A stretch of 64,000 bases of DNA, taken from positions 1,202,001-1,266,000 of the forward strand of contig NZ_CP028083.1 in NCBI RefSeq assembly GCF_005491425.1, given 5' to 3'. Positions 1 through 7,734 of this stretch are shown here, piece after piece (position 1 is the first letter of the stretch; every line of letters begins with the position of its first letter). The position numbers and the translations under genes were made by a program. The DNA comes from Lysinibacillus sp. SGAir0095 (GTDB lineage Bacteria > Bacillota > Bacilli > Bacillales_A > Planococcaceae). The notes under the pieces are model-generated. The model was not told the DNA's origin. It made no database searches and was given only the letters and a program-made list of their open reading frames with translations.

Positions 1-2913
1 TGAAACAGTTTTAGTTTTATTATTAAAGCTTACTTTTGCTGTTGGTGCAGCTTTATCGACTTTCACAGGGAAATCGATGGATTGCCATTCTGCATTTTCA
101 TAATCGATCACACCACTTAAACGGATTGTGTAGTCTCCATCAGGTGCAACTTTATTATTAATTTTCCCGTCCCAGCCATAATCTAAATTATATGTGTAAG
201 GTAATGTAGTGGCTGAAGAGATATAGTGCTTTCTTAGATTATTAGCTGTACGAACAGTACGAACAACCTTGCCTTTACTGTCAACTACTTCGACTTTAAA
301 TTGTTTCGCATTACGGAATAATGAGAATACAGGAATTACTTTATCACGTACGCCATCACCATTTGGAGAGAAACCAAAGCGAGTTGTATCAAATTCGCCA
401 CCGCCAGTGATAAACATACCCTGTTCATCTGCTAATGCTGTGTAGCCCCAGTATGTTAGTTCATCCCATGCAAAGTAATCGAATAGCCCTGCATCGTCCC
501 ATCCGCCGTTAAATCCGAAGAATGGTACGGATAACGGAACATTGCCTGTAACTTCTTCATTTGCATCTGTTAAAGTAACAAAACCATCTACAAAGAATCC
601 ATTATTATAGATAGCACGAATGTCAGCTGGAATATCTGATACATCCGCTGATACTGTAATTGTTGCTGTGCCATTAGCTGGAACAGTAACAGATTTTGGT
701 GCGTTAATATCAGCTTCTGCCTCTGTTAATACCACTTGTCCATATGTGTTTGGTACATTTACAAATAATCCGTCACCGGCATCTACAGGGTAATCAATTT
801 GAAGTTGCGTATTCACATCGTAAGTTACTGCTTTATCTGAATAGTTTTTAGCTTGTAAAGTAAAGGAGAATTGGTCGTTTTTAATCTCTTTTAACGCCAC
901 TTTACCCTCATTAGTTTTGCTATTTGTCACAACTACATCTGTTGAAAGAGCGTTCGCAATCTGCATTAAACCAGCACCTTGACGACGAGGGGAAACATAT
1001 TCACCTTCATATAGCTCGATAGGAGTTGCTGTGTTCATCAATAGATTTTTAGTAAGTTGAACACGTTCTGAACCAGTTAGGTTGAATTCTGTATTAACTC
1101 GTTCTAAAACCAACGCACTACCACCGGCAACATGAGGAGCAGCCATGGAAGTCCCGCTCATAATACCGTATTCATCGTTGTTTAATGTTGAGAAAATATT
1201 GCCGCCTGGTGCTGTTATTTCAGGTTTGAAATCTAGATTCGGTGTTGGGCCCCAAGAAGTAAAACTGCTCATTTGGCCCGCACTAGGATTTTGAACCTCA
1301 ATAAAATTACCTTCGAAGGAAACCGTTACTGCTTGTCCATTATCAAGAGCTGTTTTTAGTGCTAAGCCATCTGTTTGTAATGTTGACATAAATGGAATTG
1401 TGATGGCAGGATCGGATGCCATATTGATAGTGCCAGCTGCATTATTGTAAACAATCGCAGCAACTGCACCAGCATCTTGAGCATTTAGTCCTTTTTCAAC
1501 GAAAGAAATTCCACCACGAGAAATCAGTGCTACTTTTCCTGTAAAGTCTTTTCCTTTGAAATCTTCAGGCGTTCCGAGACCTGCATCCATTACTTCAACC
1601 TGTCCATTTAAAACAGTTTGTGGGTTTGCATCATTTGCTAATAGATATAGAGCTCCTCCAGCTTTTTCACCATCAAATTGATAATTGAAACTGTAGGCTG
1701 TAATCATGCTGTTTTCAAAGGATGCAACACTGATTGAATCTTCTGAGATACCAGGCGATCCTGTTACACCATAATCTTGATTTTCAGCATAAGGGTAGAA
1801 AGTACCTGAGCCATACATATCTGAATTTCCGGAAGAAATAGCAACGATTATCCCGTTTTCAGTTGCTCTTGATACTGCTTGTTGCTCAGGGTTGTTTGCA
1901 TCAACGTAGCCGGCTGGTGAACCTAATGACATATTAAGAACATCTGCATTTAGTTTAATGGCATCATCAATTGCTTTAATGTAAATATCTCCATATGTTG
2001 AGGAGAATAATGGGTCATTCCCAAACACTTTTAATGCTAAAAGTTGTGCTTCAGGTGCAACTCCTTTAATTCCATTGTTAGCTTCGTCGCCGTTAGCTCC
2101 AACAGTACCGCCTACGTGCATACCATGCATAGAGGCATCCGGTCCCAAGTCTAAAATTTCGTGATTACCATCCATATAGTTATAGCCAAATGGAACCTTA
2201 GCAGTATAGTATTGACCATTATCAATAGATCCGTCTGCTAACAATGCCTCTACTTCAGGTTGTGTTAACTCAGCTGTAAGATTATCGGAAAGAATCATAT
2301 CTTTATGGCTAGGATCAATTCCAGTATCGATAATACCGACAACCATGCCTTCACCTTTGAAACCATAATCGTTCCACGCTTGTTGTGCTTGAACTAATTC
2401 TTTTGAATACACCATATCTGGCGTTTCCTCGGGTCTTACATATTCAGTAGCTTCATATACAGCTTTAACACCGGCAGTAGAAGCGATATTTTTAACAACT
2501 TTTGCTTCGACTTCTGCAGAGAATCCATTGAATACAACTGTGAAGTTCTTTAAATATTTCAAGGACGGAGCAGCTGCTTTTAAATTTGCTTTTGCACTTT
2601 TTTGTTCCTTAACAACATCTGCTTCCAATGATTCCTTTTCTGCTGCTTTTAATTCCTTGTAAAGTAGCCCCTTTTTTGTCGCTTTTTGAATTGCTGCTTC
2701 TCCCTCAAGCTCGATAACAATACGAACTTTCTCATCAGGATTTTCTGGATTCATTAGGGATTGTGAAATGTTCACTTCTGTTTTTTCGTGTTGAATAGAA
2801 GGTAGATTGGTTAAACTTTTTGTACTGGCGCTTGCTGCACTAACATTTAGTAGTGCTGAACTAAATGACAAAATAAATATAAGTGTCACTAGTAAAGACT
2901 TCCTCAATTTCAT
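1..2913 (-). CDS. Secreted subtilisin-like serine protease (S8, C5a-peptidase/Vpr-like), 3' end outside window
   Basis: Extracellular subtilase, read as 971 residues with no stop before the window edge, so the C-terminus is missing. The start ATG follows a GGGGGAG ribosome site. Residues 1 to about 27 form a Sec signal peptide (KLRK, hydrophobic core, VSAASA). A propeptide-inhibitor-like region follows to about residue 170. The triad is visible: Asp196 in GIIDTGID, His263 in HGMHVGG, Ser589 in SGTSMAAPHVAGG. A protease-associated (PA) insert lies at about 420-540 between His and Ser. HGMHV instead of HGTHV is typical of C5a-peptidase/lactocepin-like members. The rest (about 620-971) looks beta-rich, like Fn3-type domains. 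Substrate is unknown. It reads opposite to the housekeeping run and is an accessory gene. Family certain, exact subgroup inferred. Confidence 0.93.
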   Translation of the reverse strand, partial: MKLRKSLLVTLIFILSFSSALLNVSAASASTKSLTNLPSIQHEKTEVNISQSLMNPENPDEKVRIVIELEGEAAIQKATKKGLLYKELKAAEKESLEADVVKEQKSAKANLKAAAPSLKYLKNFTVVFNGFSAEVEAKVVKNIASTAGVKAVYEATEYVRPEETPDMVYSKELVQAQQAWNDYGFKGEGMVVGIIDTGIDPSHKDMILSDNLTAELTQPEVEALLADGSIDNGQYYTAKVPFGYNYMDGNHEILDLGPDASMHGMHVGGTVGANGDEANNGIKGVAPEAQLLALKVFGNDPLFSSTYGDIYIKAIDDAIKLNADVLNMSLGSPAGYVDANNPEQQAVSRATENGIIVAISSGNSDMYGSGTFYPYAENQDYGVTGSPGISEDSISVASFENSMITAYSFNYQFDGEKAGGALYLLANDANPQTVLNGQVEVMDAGLGTPEDFKGKDFTGKVALISRGGISFVEKGLNAQDAGAVAAIVYNNAAGTINMASDPAITIPFMSTLQTDGLALKTALDNGQAVTVSFEGNFIEVQNPSAGQMSSFTSWGPTPNLDFKPEITAPGGNIFSTLNNDEYGIMSGTSMAAPHVAGGSALVLERVNTEFNLTGSERVQLTKNLLMNTATPIELYEGEYVSPRRQGAGLMQIANALSTDVVVTNSKTNEGKVALKEIKNDQFSFTLQAKNYSDKAVTYDVNTQLQIDYPVDAGDGLFVNVPNTYGQVVLTEAEADINAPKSVTVPANGTATITVSADVSDIPADIRAIYNNGFFVDGFVTLTDANEEVTGNVPLSVPFFGFNGGWDDAGLFDYFAWDELTYWGYTALADEQGMFITGGGEFDTTRFGFSPNGDGVRDKVIPVFSLFRNAKQFKVEVVDSKGKVVRTVRTANNLRKHYISSATTLPYTYNLDYGWDGKINNKVAPDGDYTIRLSGVIDYENAEWQSIDFPVKVDKAAPTAKVSFNNKTKTVS

Positions 2914-2960
2914 TTATTCTCCCCCTTGATTCATATAAAATACTCTTAGAAAAAACCTGC

Positions 2961-2991
2961 ATTAAATCTAGTGGACTACAATAGATTTAAT
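2961..2991 (-). promoter_or_regulatory. Perfect 10-bp inverted repeat upstream of protease (candidate operator)
   Basis: The arms ATTAAATCTA (2961-2970) and TAGATTTAAT (2982-2991) are exact reverse complements separated by 11 bases. The element ends about 48 bases before the protease start codon. No T-run follows in either direction, so it is more likely a protein-binding site than a terminator. The regulator is unknown. Confidence 0.4.
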
Positions 2992-3227
2992 AGAGTCTGA
3001 TCTATATTCTCTTATTGGATAAGTAGGAGAAATAATCCTTTTTTTGTTTTATTTTTGATTCTAAAGAATGATATTTTCGTATAGTTGAAATATGGTAATT
3101 TCTATATTGAATCGTATGAAGTAGTAATTTGTCGAGGGTCTATGTTAATGGGCCTTAAACAAATTAGTTGCCTAGTATTAAAGGAATGGGGAGGGGAGGA
3201 GGAATTAACTAGGTCGATAAAATAGTG

Positions 3228-3270
3228 TAAAACAAAAAAGAATCTAAGAAGATATTACGCCTCTTAGATT
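3228..3270 (-). terminator. Rho-independent terminator of rqcH
   Basis: On the minus strand a perfect 9-bp stem (AATCTAAGA / TCTTAGATT) with a 12-base loop is followed by CTTTTTTGTTTTA. It begins about 20 bases after the rqcH stop codon. Confidence 0.85.
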
Positions 3271-3289
3271 ACTACAAATTATATTGATA

Positions 3290-4972
3290 TTATTTTTTTA
3301 ACTTCATTACAAGCTCTTCGTCAGGTGTGACATAGAGTGTTTTTTGCTCGAAGTAAATGACAAAACCTGGCTTTGCACCATTAGGCTTTTTCACTTGTCG
3401 AATTTCAGTATAATCGACAGGGACTGACGAAGAATCTCGAGCTTTACTAAAATAGGCGCTCAAAGTTGCTGCCTCAAGAAGAGTTGTTTCATCCGGTTCA
3501 GTTGAATGAATAACAACATGTGAGCCTGGGATATCTTTTGTATGAAGCCAGATCTCTGTTTTTTTTGCAAGTTTAAATGTTAGATAATCATTTTGCTTAT
3601 TATTTTTACCAACTGAAATAGCGATTCCAGAAGTGGAAACAAAGGACTCTGGTGAAGGCTTAGTCGGTTTTTTCTTCTTTTTACTTGCCCGCAGGCGAAG
3701 ATAACCTTGTTCTGCTAGTTCTTCACGAATTTCCTCGATATCAGCAGGGGAAGCTTGGTTAACTTGGGCCATTAGCATTTCGAAATACTGAATTTCGTCT
3801 TCTGTTTTCTCAATCTGTTCTTTTACCATTATTAGAGCATTTTTCGCTTTATTATATTTGCTATAGTAGCTCTGAGCATTTTCCACAGGAGTTTTTCTTT
3901 CGCTTAACGGAATTGTAATTAGCTCACCTGTTTCAGTGTAGTAATTCGACACAGTTACTTCTTTCATTCCTTTTTCGAATAGGTATAAATTGGCCATTAA
4001 CAATTCGCCGTAAAGCTGGAACTTGTCGAGTTTGGATGCTTGCTCCAAATCTTTTTGAAGTTTTTTGATTTTGAGCTTTAATTTATTTAGTTCATTTTGA
4101 AGCCAACGCTCCAAGTCTCCTGCTTGCTGCTTTACTCGATCTCTTTCTGCTCGTGCAAAGAAAGCACGGTCCAATAGAATGCTTAATGTATCGTAGTTTG
4201 TTTCTGTCCCTTCTAAATGTGTCAATTTTGAAGGCGAGAAATAAATTTTACGATCGACCTCGACATAGGTTGGAAATGCACTCTTAATAATTTCATCAAG
4301 AAATGCTCTGAATGTCTCTACTTTATCTTTGCCTTGTAGGCGATACAATAACTCATTGGCATGTGTTGGTGAAAACCCTGTAAAATGTTCAACAATTTCT
4401 TTAGCTGAGGTACCTTCTTTGAAAAAGTGCATTAATTCTTCATCACTAACCGTTAGAGGATTTGTTTTGTTTTGTTCAGGTGGTGTAATGTAGATTTGCC
4501 CTGGCAATACGGTACGATAGCTATTGATTGATGGTGGTAAATGCTTTAAACTATCGATAATTTTATTGTTTTCTTTATCAATCAGCACAATATTACTATG
4601 TCGCCCCATAATTTCGATTGTTAGTTTTCGGAAAACCTGGTCCCCGATTTCGTTTTTACTTTCTATATTTAAGGTAATAATTCGTTCGAAAGGGTCCGTA
4701 TCAATCGAATGAATAAAGCCGCCTTCTATATGTTTTCGAAGCAGCATACAAAACATTGGTGGTTCAGAAGGATTGTCAATCGATTGCCCGGTTAAATGTA
4801 CTCGAGCGTATGATGGGTGAATAGAGCTTAATAATTTGAAATTCTCTCCGTTTGCACGAATATTTAAGACAATTTCAAGGGCGTTTGGTTGGTGAATTTT
4901 CGTTATTCGACCAGTTTCTAATCTTTTTAATTCATTTGCCATTGCAAATGTAAATAGTCCATCAAAAGCCAT
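3290..4972 (-). CDS. rqcH: Rqc2-type ribosome quality control factor RqcH (NFACT family, formerly FbpA/YloA)
   Basis: RqcH binds stalled 50S-peptidyl-tRNA complexes and recruits tRNA-Ala to add C-terminal alanine degradation tails. The 560-residue length fits the family. It opens with MAFDGLFTFAMANELK, keeps the HPSYARVH and PPMFCMLLRKHIEGG blocks of NFACT-N, then has helix-hairpin-helix and long coiled-coil regions (about 280-430), a basic KKKKKP stretch, and an NFACT-R domain near residues 445-540 (WLHTKDIPGSHVVI). At the position of the conserved Asp-Arg pair this protein has Glu96-Arg97 (DPFERI). In B. subtilis the gene (yloA) sits in the same place, divergent from yloC. It is monocistronic here, with its own terminator. 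Confidence 0.95.
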   Translation of the reverse strand: MAFDGLFTFAMANELKRLETGRITKIHQPNALEIVLNIRANGENFKLLSSIHPSYARVHLTGQSIDNPSEPPMFCMLLRKHIEGGFIHSIDTDPFERIITLNIESKNEIGDQVFRKLTIEIMGRHSNIVLIDKENNKIIDSLKHLPPSINSYRTVLPGQIYITPPEQNKTNPLTVSDEELMHFFKEGTSAKEIVEHFTGFSPTHANELLYRLQGKDKVETFRAFLDEIIKSAFPTYVEVDRKIYFSPSKLTHLEGTETNYDTLSILLDRAFFARAERDRVKQQAGDLERWLQNELNKLKLKIKKLQKDLEQASKLDKFQLYGELLMANLYLFEKGMKEVTVSNYYTETGELITIPLSERKTPVENAQSYYSKYNKAKNALIMVKEQIEKTEDEIQYFEMLMAQVNQASPADIEEIREELAEQGYLRLRASKKKKKPTKPSPESFVSTSGIAISVGKNNKQNDYLTFKLAKKTEIWLHTKDIPGSHVVIHSTEPDETTLLEAATLSAYFSKARDSSSVPVDYTEIRQVKKPNGAKPGFVIYFEQKTLYVTPDEELVMKLKK

Positions 4973-5058
4973 GATTGTGTTCCTCTTTTCTAAAAAATCA
5001 TTTTAAAAATGTTGAATCGTTCTTTTGTTTCTAAATTGGTAAAAAAAATCTATCTTAC

Positions 5059-5064
5059 ATTATA
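5059..5064 (-). promoter_or_regulatory. Candidate -10 element for rqcH
   Basis: The minus strand reads TATAAT at 5064-5059, about 87 bases before the rqcH start. No good -35 hexamer lies 16-18 bases upstream, so this rests on the -10 alone. Confidence 0.3.
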
Positions 5065-5136
5065 CTATAGTTCTAACGCCTTTCCTCCAATATTTACTTT
5101 TTTCTAAACCTCTACGATTAAATATTTACTGAAATG

Positions 5137-5145
5137 TGTTATACT
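5137..5145 (+). promoter_or_regulatory. Candidate extended -10 promoter for yloC
   Basis: TGTTATACT (TGn-like followed by TATACT at 5140-5145) lies 33 bases ahead of the yloC start. No clear -35 hexamer is seen. The element faces away from the candidate rqcH promoter, as expected for divergent genes. Confidence 0.35.
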
Positions 5146-5177
5146 TGGAATAGTATGCAAAGAAAGGTGTGATGACC

Positions 5178-6053
5178 TTGGTGCGTAGTATGACCGGTTT
5201 TGGCAGAGGTGTCACAGCTACGAATAATTATCAACTAACTGTTGAAGTTCGTTCAGTGAATCATCGTTTTCTAGAAATTTATTCGAAGTTTCCAAAAGAG
5301 TGGTTTGAGGCTGAAATTGCGACAAAAAAACAATTATCACAATATGTCAAACGTGGGAAGATTGATGTAGTAATCAATTTGAAACCCATTGGGAACGAGA
5401 ATTTATCTATTCAAATCAATTGGCCTTTAATTGAAGCTTATAAATCCGCAAAGGAGCAGCTGCAAGAGGTCGTATCATTAGAAGAAAAATGGTCCATGCA
5501 GGAAATTCTTTCATTAGAGAATGTAATATCCTATGAAAAACAGGAAATATCACCTGAAGAGTTAATGGGATCGATACGACTTGCTGTAAAAGAAGCCGCA
5601 GAAAAGTTAGTGCAGATGCGAAATCAAGAAGGTCAGCAGTTGAAACAGGCTTTATTGAGCTATAATAGTCAATTACAGGAACTAATACAGCTTATTCGGG
5701 ATTTGTCAGGAGAAGCAGTCAATAAGTTTCGTGATAAATTAATCGGTCGTTTAAAAGAAATCGGGAATTTAGACGTTCTAGAAGATCGATTATTAGCAGA
5801 GATAGCGATTTTTGCCGAAAAGGTTGATATCTCAGAAGAATTAGATCGATTGGATAGTCACTTTAAACAATTGGAGAGTACAATTGAAGAGTCAGACTCA
5901 ATTGGGCGAAAATTGGATTTCCTCATGCAGGAAATGCATCGTGAAATTAATACGATTGGCTCTAAAAATCAAAATTCCGAGATTTCGGTCGCAGTTGTTC
6001 AATCCAAAACAATTTTAGAAAAAATGCGTGAACAAGTACAAAATATTGAATAA
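5178..6053 (+). CDS. yloC: YicC/YloC family endoribonuclease
   Basis: YicC-family proteins are RNA-binding endoribonucleases; the YloC role in Bacillales is poorly defined. I chose the TTG at 5178 because it gives MVRSMTGFGRG, matching the family's usual N-terminus, and sits 8 bases after AAAGGTG. ATG and GTG codons 6-9 bases upstream are too close to the ribosome site. The protein is 291 residues, with the N-terminal MTGFGR and SVNHRF blocks and the C-terminal DUF1732 region (MQEMHREINTIGSK). It lies directly before gmk as in B. subtilis, but remA is absent between them. Confidence 0.92.
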   Translation: MVRSMTGFGRGVTATNNYQLTVEVRSVNHRFLEIYSKFPKEWFEAEIATKKQLSQYVKRGKIDVVINLKPIGNENLSIQINWPLIEAYKSAKEQLQEVVSLEEKWSMQEILSLENVISYEKQEISPEELMGSIRLAVKEAAEKLVQMRNQEGQQLKQALLSYNSQLQELIQLIRDLSGEAVNKFRDKLIGRLKEIGNLDVLEDRLLAEIAIFAEKVDISEELDRLDSHFKQLESTIEESDSIGRKLDFLMQEMHREINTIGSKNQNSEISVAVVQSKTILEKMREQVQNIE

Positions 6054-6081
6054 TACATGTATCTCGCAGTTCTAAGATAGT

Positions 6082-6106
6082 AAAACTCTTTCTAATGAGT
6101 TTTTTT
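6082..6106 (+). terminator. Weak terminator after yloC
   Basis: AAAACTC and GAGTTTT form a 7-bp AT-rich stem with a 9-base loop that runs into seven T. It would separate yloC from gmk. Low GC content makes its strength uncertain. Confidence 0.5.
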
Positions 6107-6226
6107 CTGAGAAAACCCTTATCCATTTAACTTTATACTTAGAAGAACAAAAAAGTCCCCACAAATTAAAATTTTACATTATACTGTAGTAATCATTAAA
6201 AATATTGTTGTAAAAGCAGTAAGTAA

Positions 6227-6859
<633 letters not shown>

Positions 6860-6863
6860 ATTT

Positions 6864-7088
6864 ATGTTATACCCATCTATTGACGTTTTAAAAAATAAAA
6901 TTGATTCAAAATATTCCTTGGTGAGCTTAGCTTCTAAACGTGCTCGTCAAATGCAAGAAGAAGGCGACGAGCAATTATCGACTTACGTTTCATACAAACC
7001 AGTAGGTAAAGCTTTGGAAGAAGTAGCAGCTGGCGTACTTAAGAAAGTAAAACAAGACGAATCAACGATTTACGAAGACGAAGTATAA
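6864..7088 (+). CDS. rpoZ: DNA-directed RNA polymerase omega subunit
   Basis: Small subunit that stabilises the beta-prime subunit of RNA polymerase. The 74 residues contain the family features DVLKNKIDSKYSLVSLASKRARQ near the N-terminus and KPVGKALEEVAAG in the C-terminal half. It lies 4 bases after gmk, the standard Bacillales arrangement. Confidence 0.96.
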   Translation: MLYPSIDVLKNKIDSKYSLVSLASKRARQMQEEGDEQLSTYVSYKPVGKALEEVAAGVLKKVKQDESTIYEDEV

Positions 7089-7123
7089 GACAGTTTTAGG
7101 TTGTAGATATGTTGTAATCAGGT

Positions 7124-7156
7124 AGCTCCCGAAGAATGAATTTTTCTTTGGGAGCT
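7124..7156 (+). terminator. Strong hairpin between rpoZ and coaC
   Basis: AGCTCCC (7124-7130) pairs with GGGAGCT (7150-7156) and the stem extends inward through a G-T wobble and AAGAA/TTCTT to about 13 bp. The downstream T content is poor (TGTCATTT), so it may be a weak terminator or processing/stability hairpin. The coaC ribosome site follows 9 bases later. Confidence 0.45.
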
Positions 7157-7179
7157 TGTCATTTGAAAGGAGATTAGTT

Positions 7180-7734
7180 ATGCAAAAAAATATTTTGCTT
7201 TGTGTATCAGGCGGTATTGCAGTCTATAAAGCTGTAGCATTAGTTAGTAATTTAACGAAAGCCAACTTTCATGTAAAAGTCATGATGACAGAATCTGCAA
7301 GGGAGTTTGTAACTCCACTTACTTTTCAAGTTATGTCAAAGAATGATGTCTTTTTCGATACATTTGACGAAAAGGACTCAAGTAAAATTGCTCATATTGA
7401 TTTAGCAGATTGGGCTGATTTAATTCTTGTAGCTCCAGCCACAGCCAATGTAATTGGAAAACTGGCGAATGGTATAGCAGATGATATGGTGACTACTACT
7501 CTACTTGCTGCTACCTGTCCTGTTTGGCTAGCTCCTGCCATGAATGTACATATGTATGATCATCCTGCTGTAAAACGAAATATTGCCCAACTTGCAGAGG
7601 ATGGGTGTTCCTTTATAGAGCCTTCCGAAGGATTTTTAGCCTGTGGGTATGTCGGTAAAGGGCGCCTGGAAGAACCGGAAAAAATAACACAAATTGTGGT
7701 CGACTTTTTCAATAAAGAAGCAAAAAGTAAATGA
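7180..7734 (+). CDS. coaC: Phosphopantothenoylcysteine decarboxylase, CoaC only (no CoaB domain)
   Basis: This flavoprotein decarboxylates 4'-phosphopantothenoylcysteine to phosphopantetheine in CoA synthesis. The chosen ATG lies 7 bases after GAAAGGAG and gives MQKNILLCVSGGIAVYK. The HFCD features are complete: SGGIAVYK, a His-containing block (KIAHIDLADWADLILVAPATANVIGKLANGIADD), PAMNVHMYDHPAV and the substrate-clamp ACGYVGKGRLEEP. At 184 residues it is about half the length of the usual CoaBC fusion (about 400). It stops where the CoaB synthetase domain would start, and priA overlaps its stop codon by 4 bases. CoaB must be encoded elsewhere. Confidence 0.93.
   Translation: MQKNILLCVSGGIAVYKAVALVSNLTKANFHVKVMMTESAREFVTPLTFQVMSKNDVFFDTFDEKDSSKIAHIDLADWADLILVAPATANVIGKLANGIADDMVTTTLLAATCPVWLAPAMNVHMYDHPAVKRNIAQLAEDGCSFIEPSEGFLACGYVGKGRLEEPEKITQIVVDFFNKEAKSK

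Larger units (their letters stand above)
2914..3289. other. Intergenic region between protease and rqcH
   Basis: This 376-bp stretch holds the RqcH terminator (3228-3270), a G-rich purine tract (3188-3202) and a perfect inverted repeat (2961-2991) in front of the protease. I see no convincing gene. A 27-codon frame on the plus strand near 3142-3225 has no good ribosome site or family resemblance. Confidence 0.6.

Noticed and set aside
3142..3225. 27-codon plus-strand frame between rqcH and the protease
   Set aside because: Weak ribosome site, no resemblance to known peptides, and it spans a G-rich tract that is unlikely to be coding.
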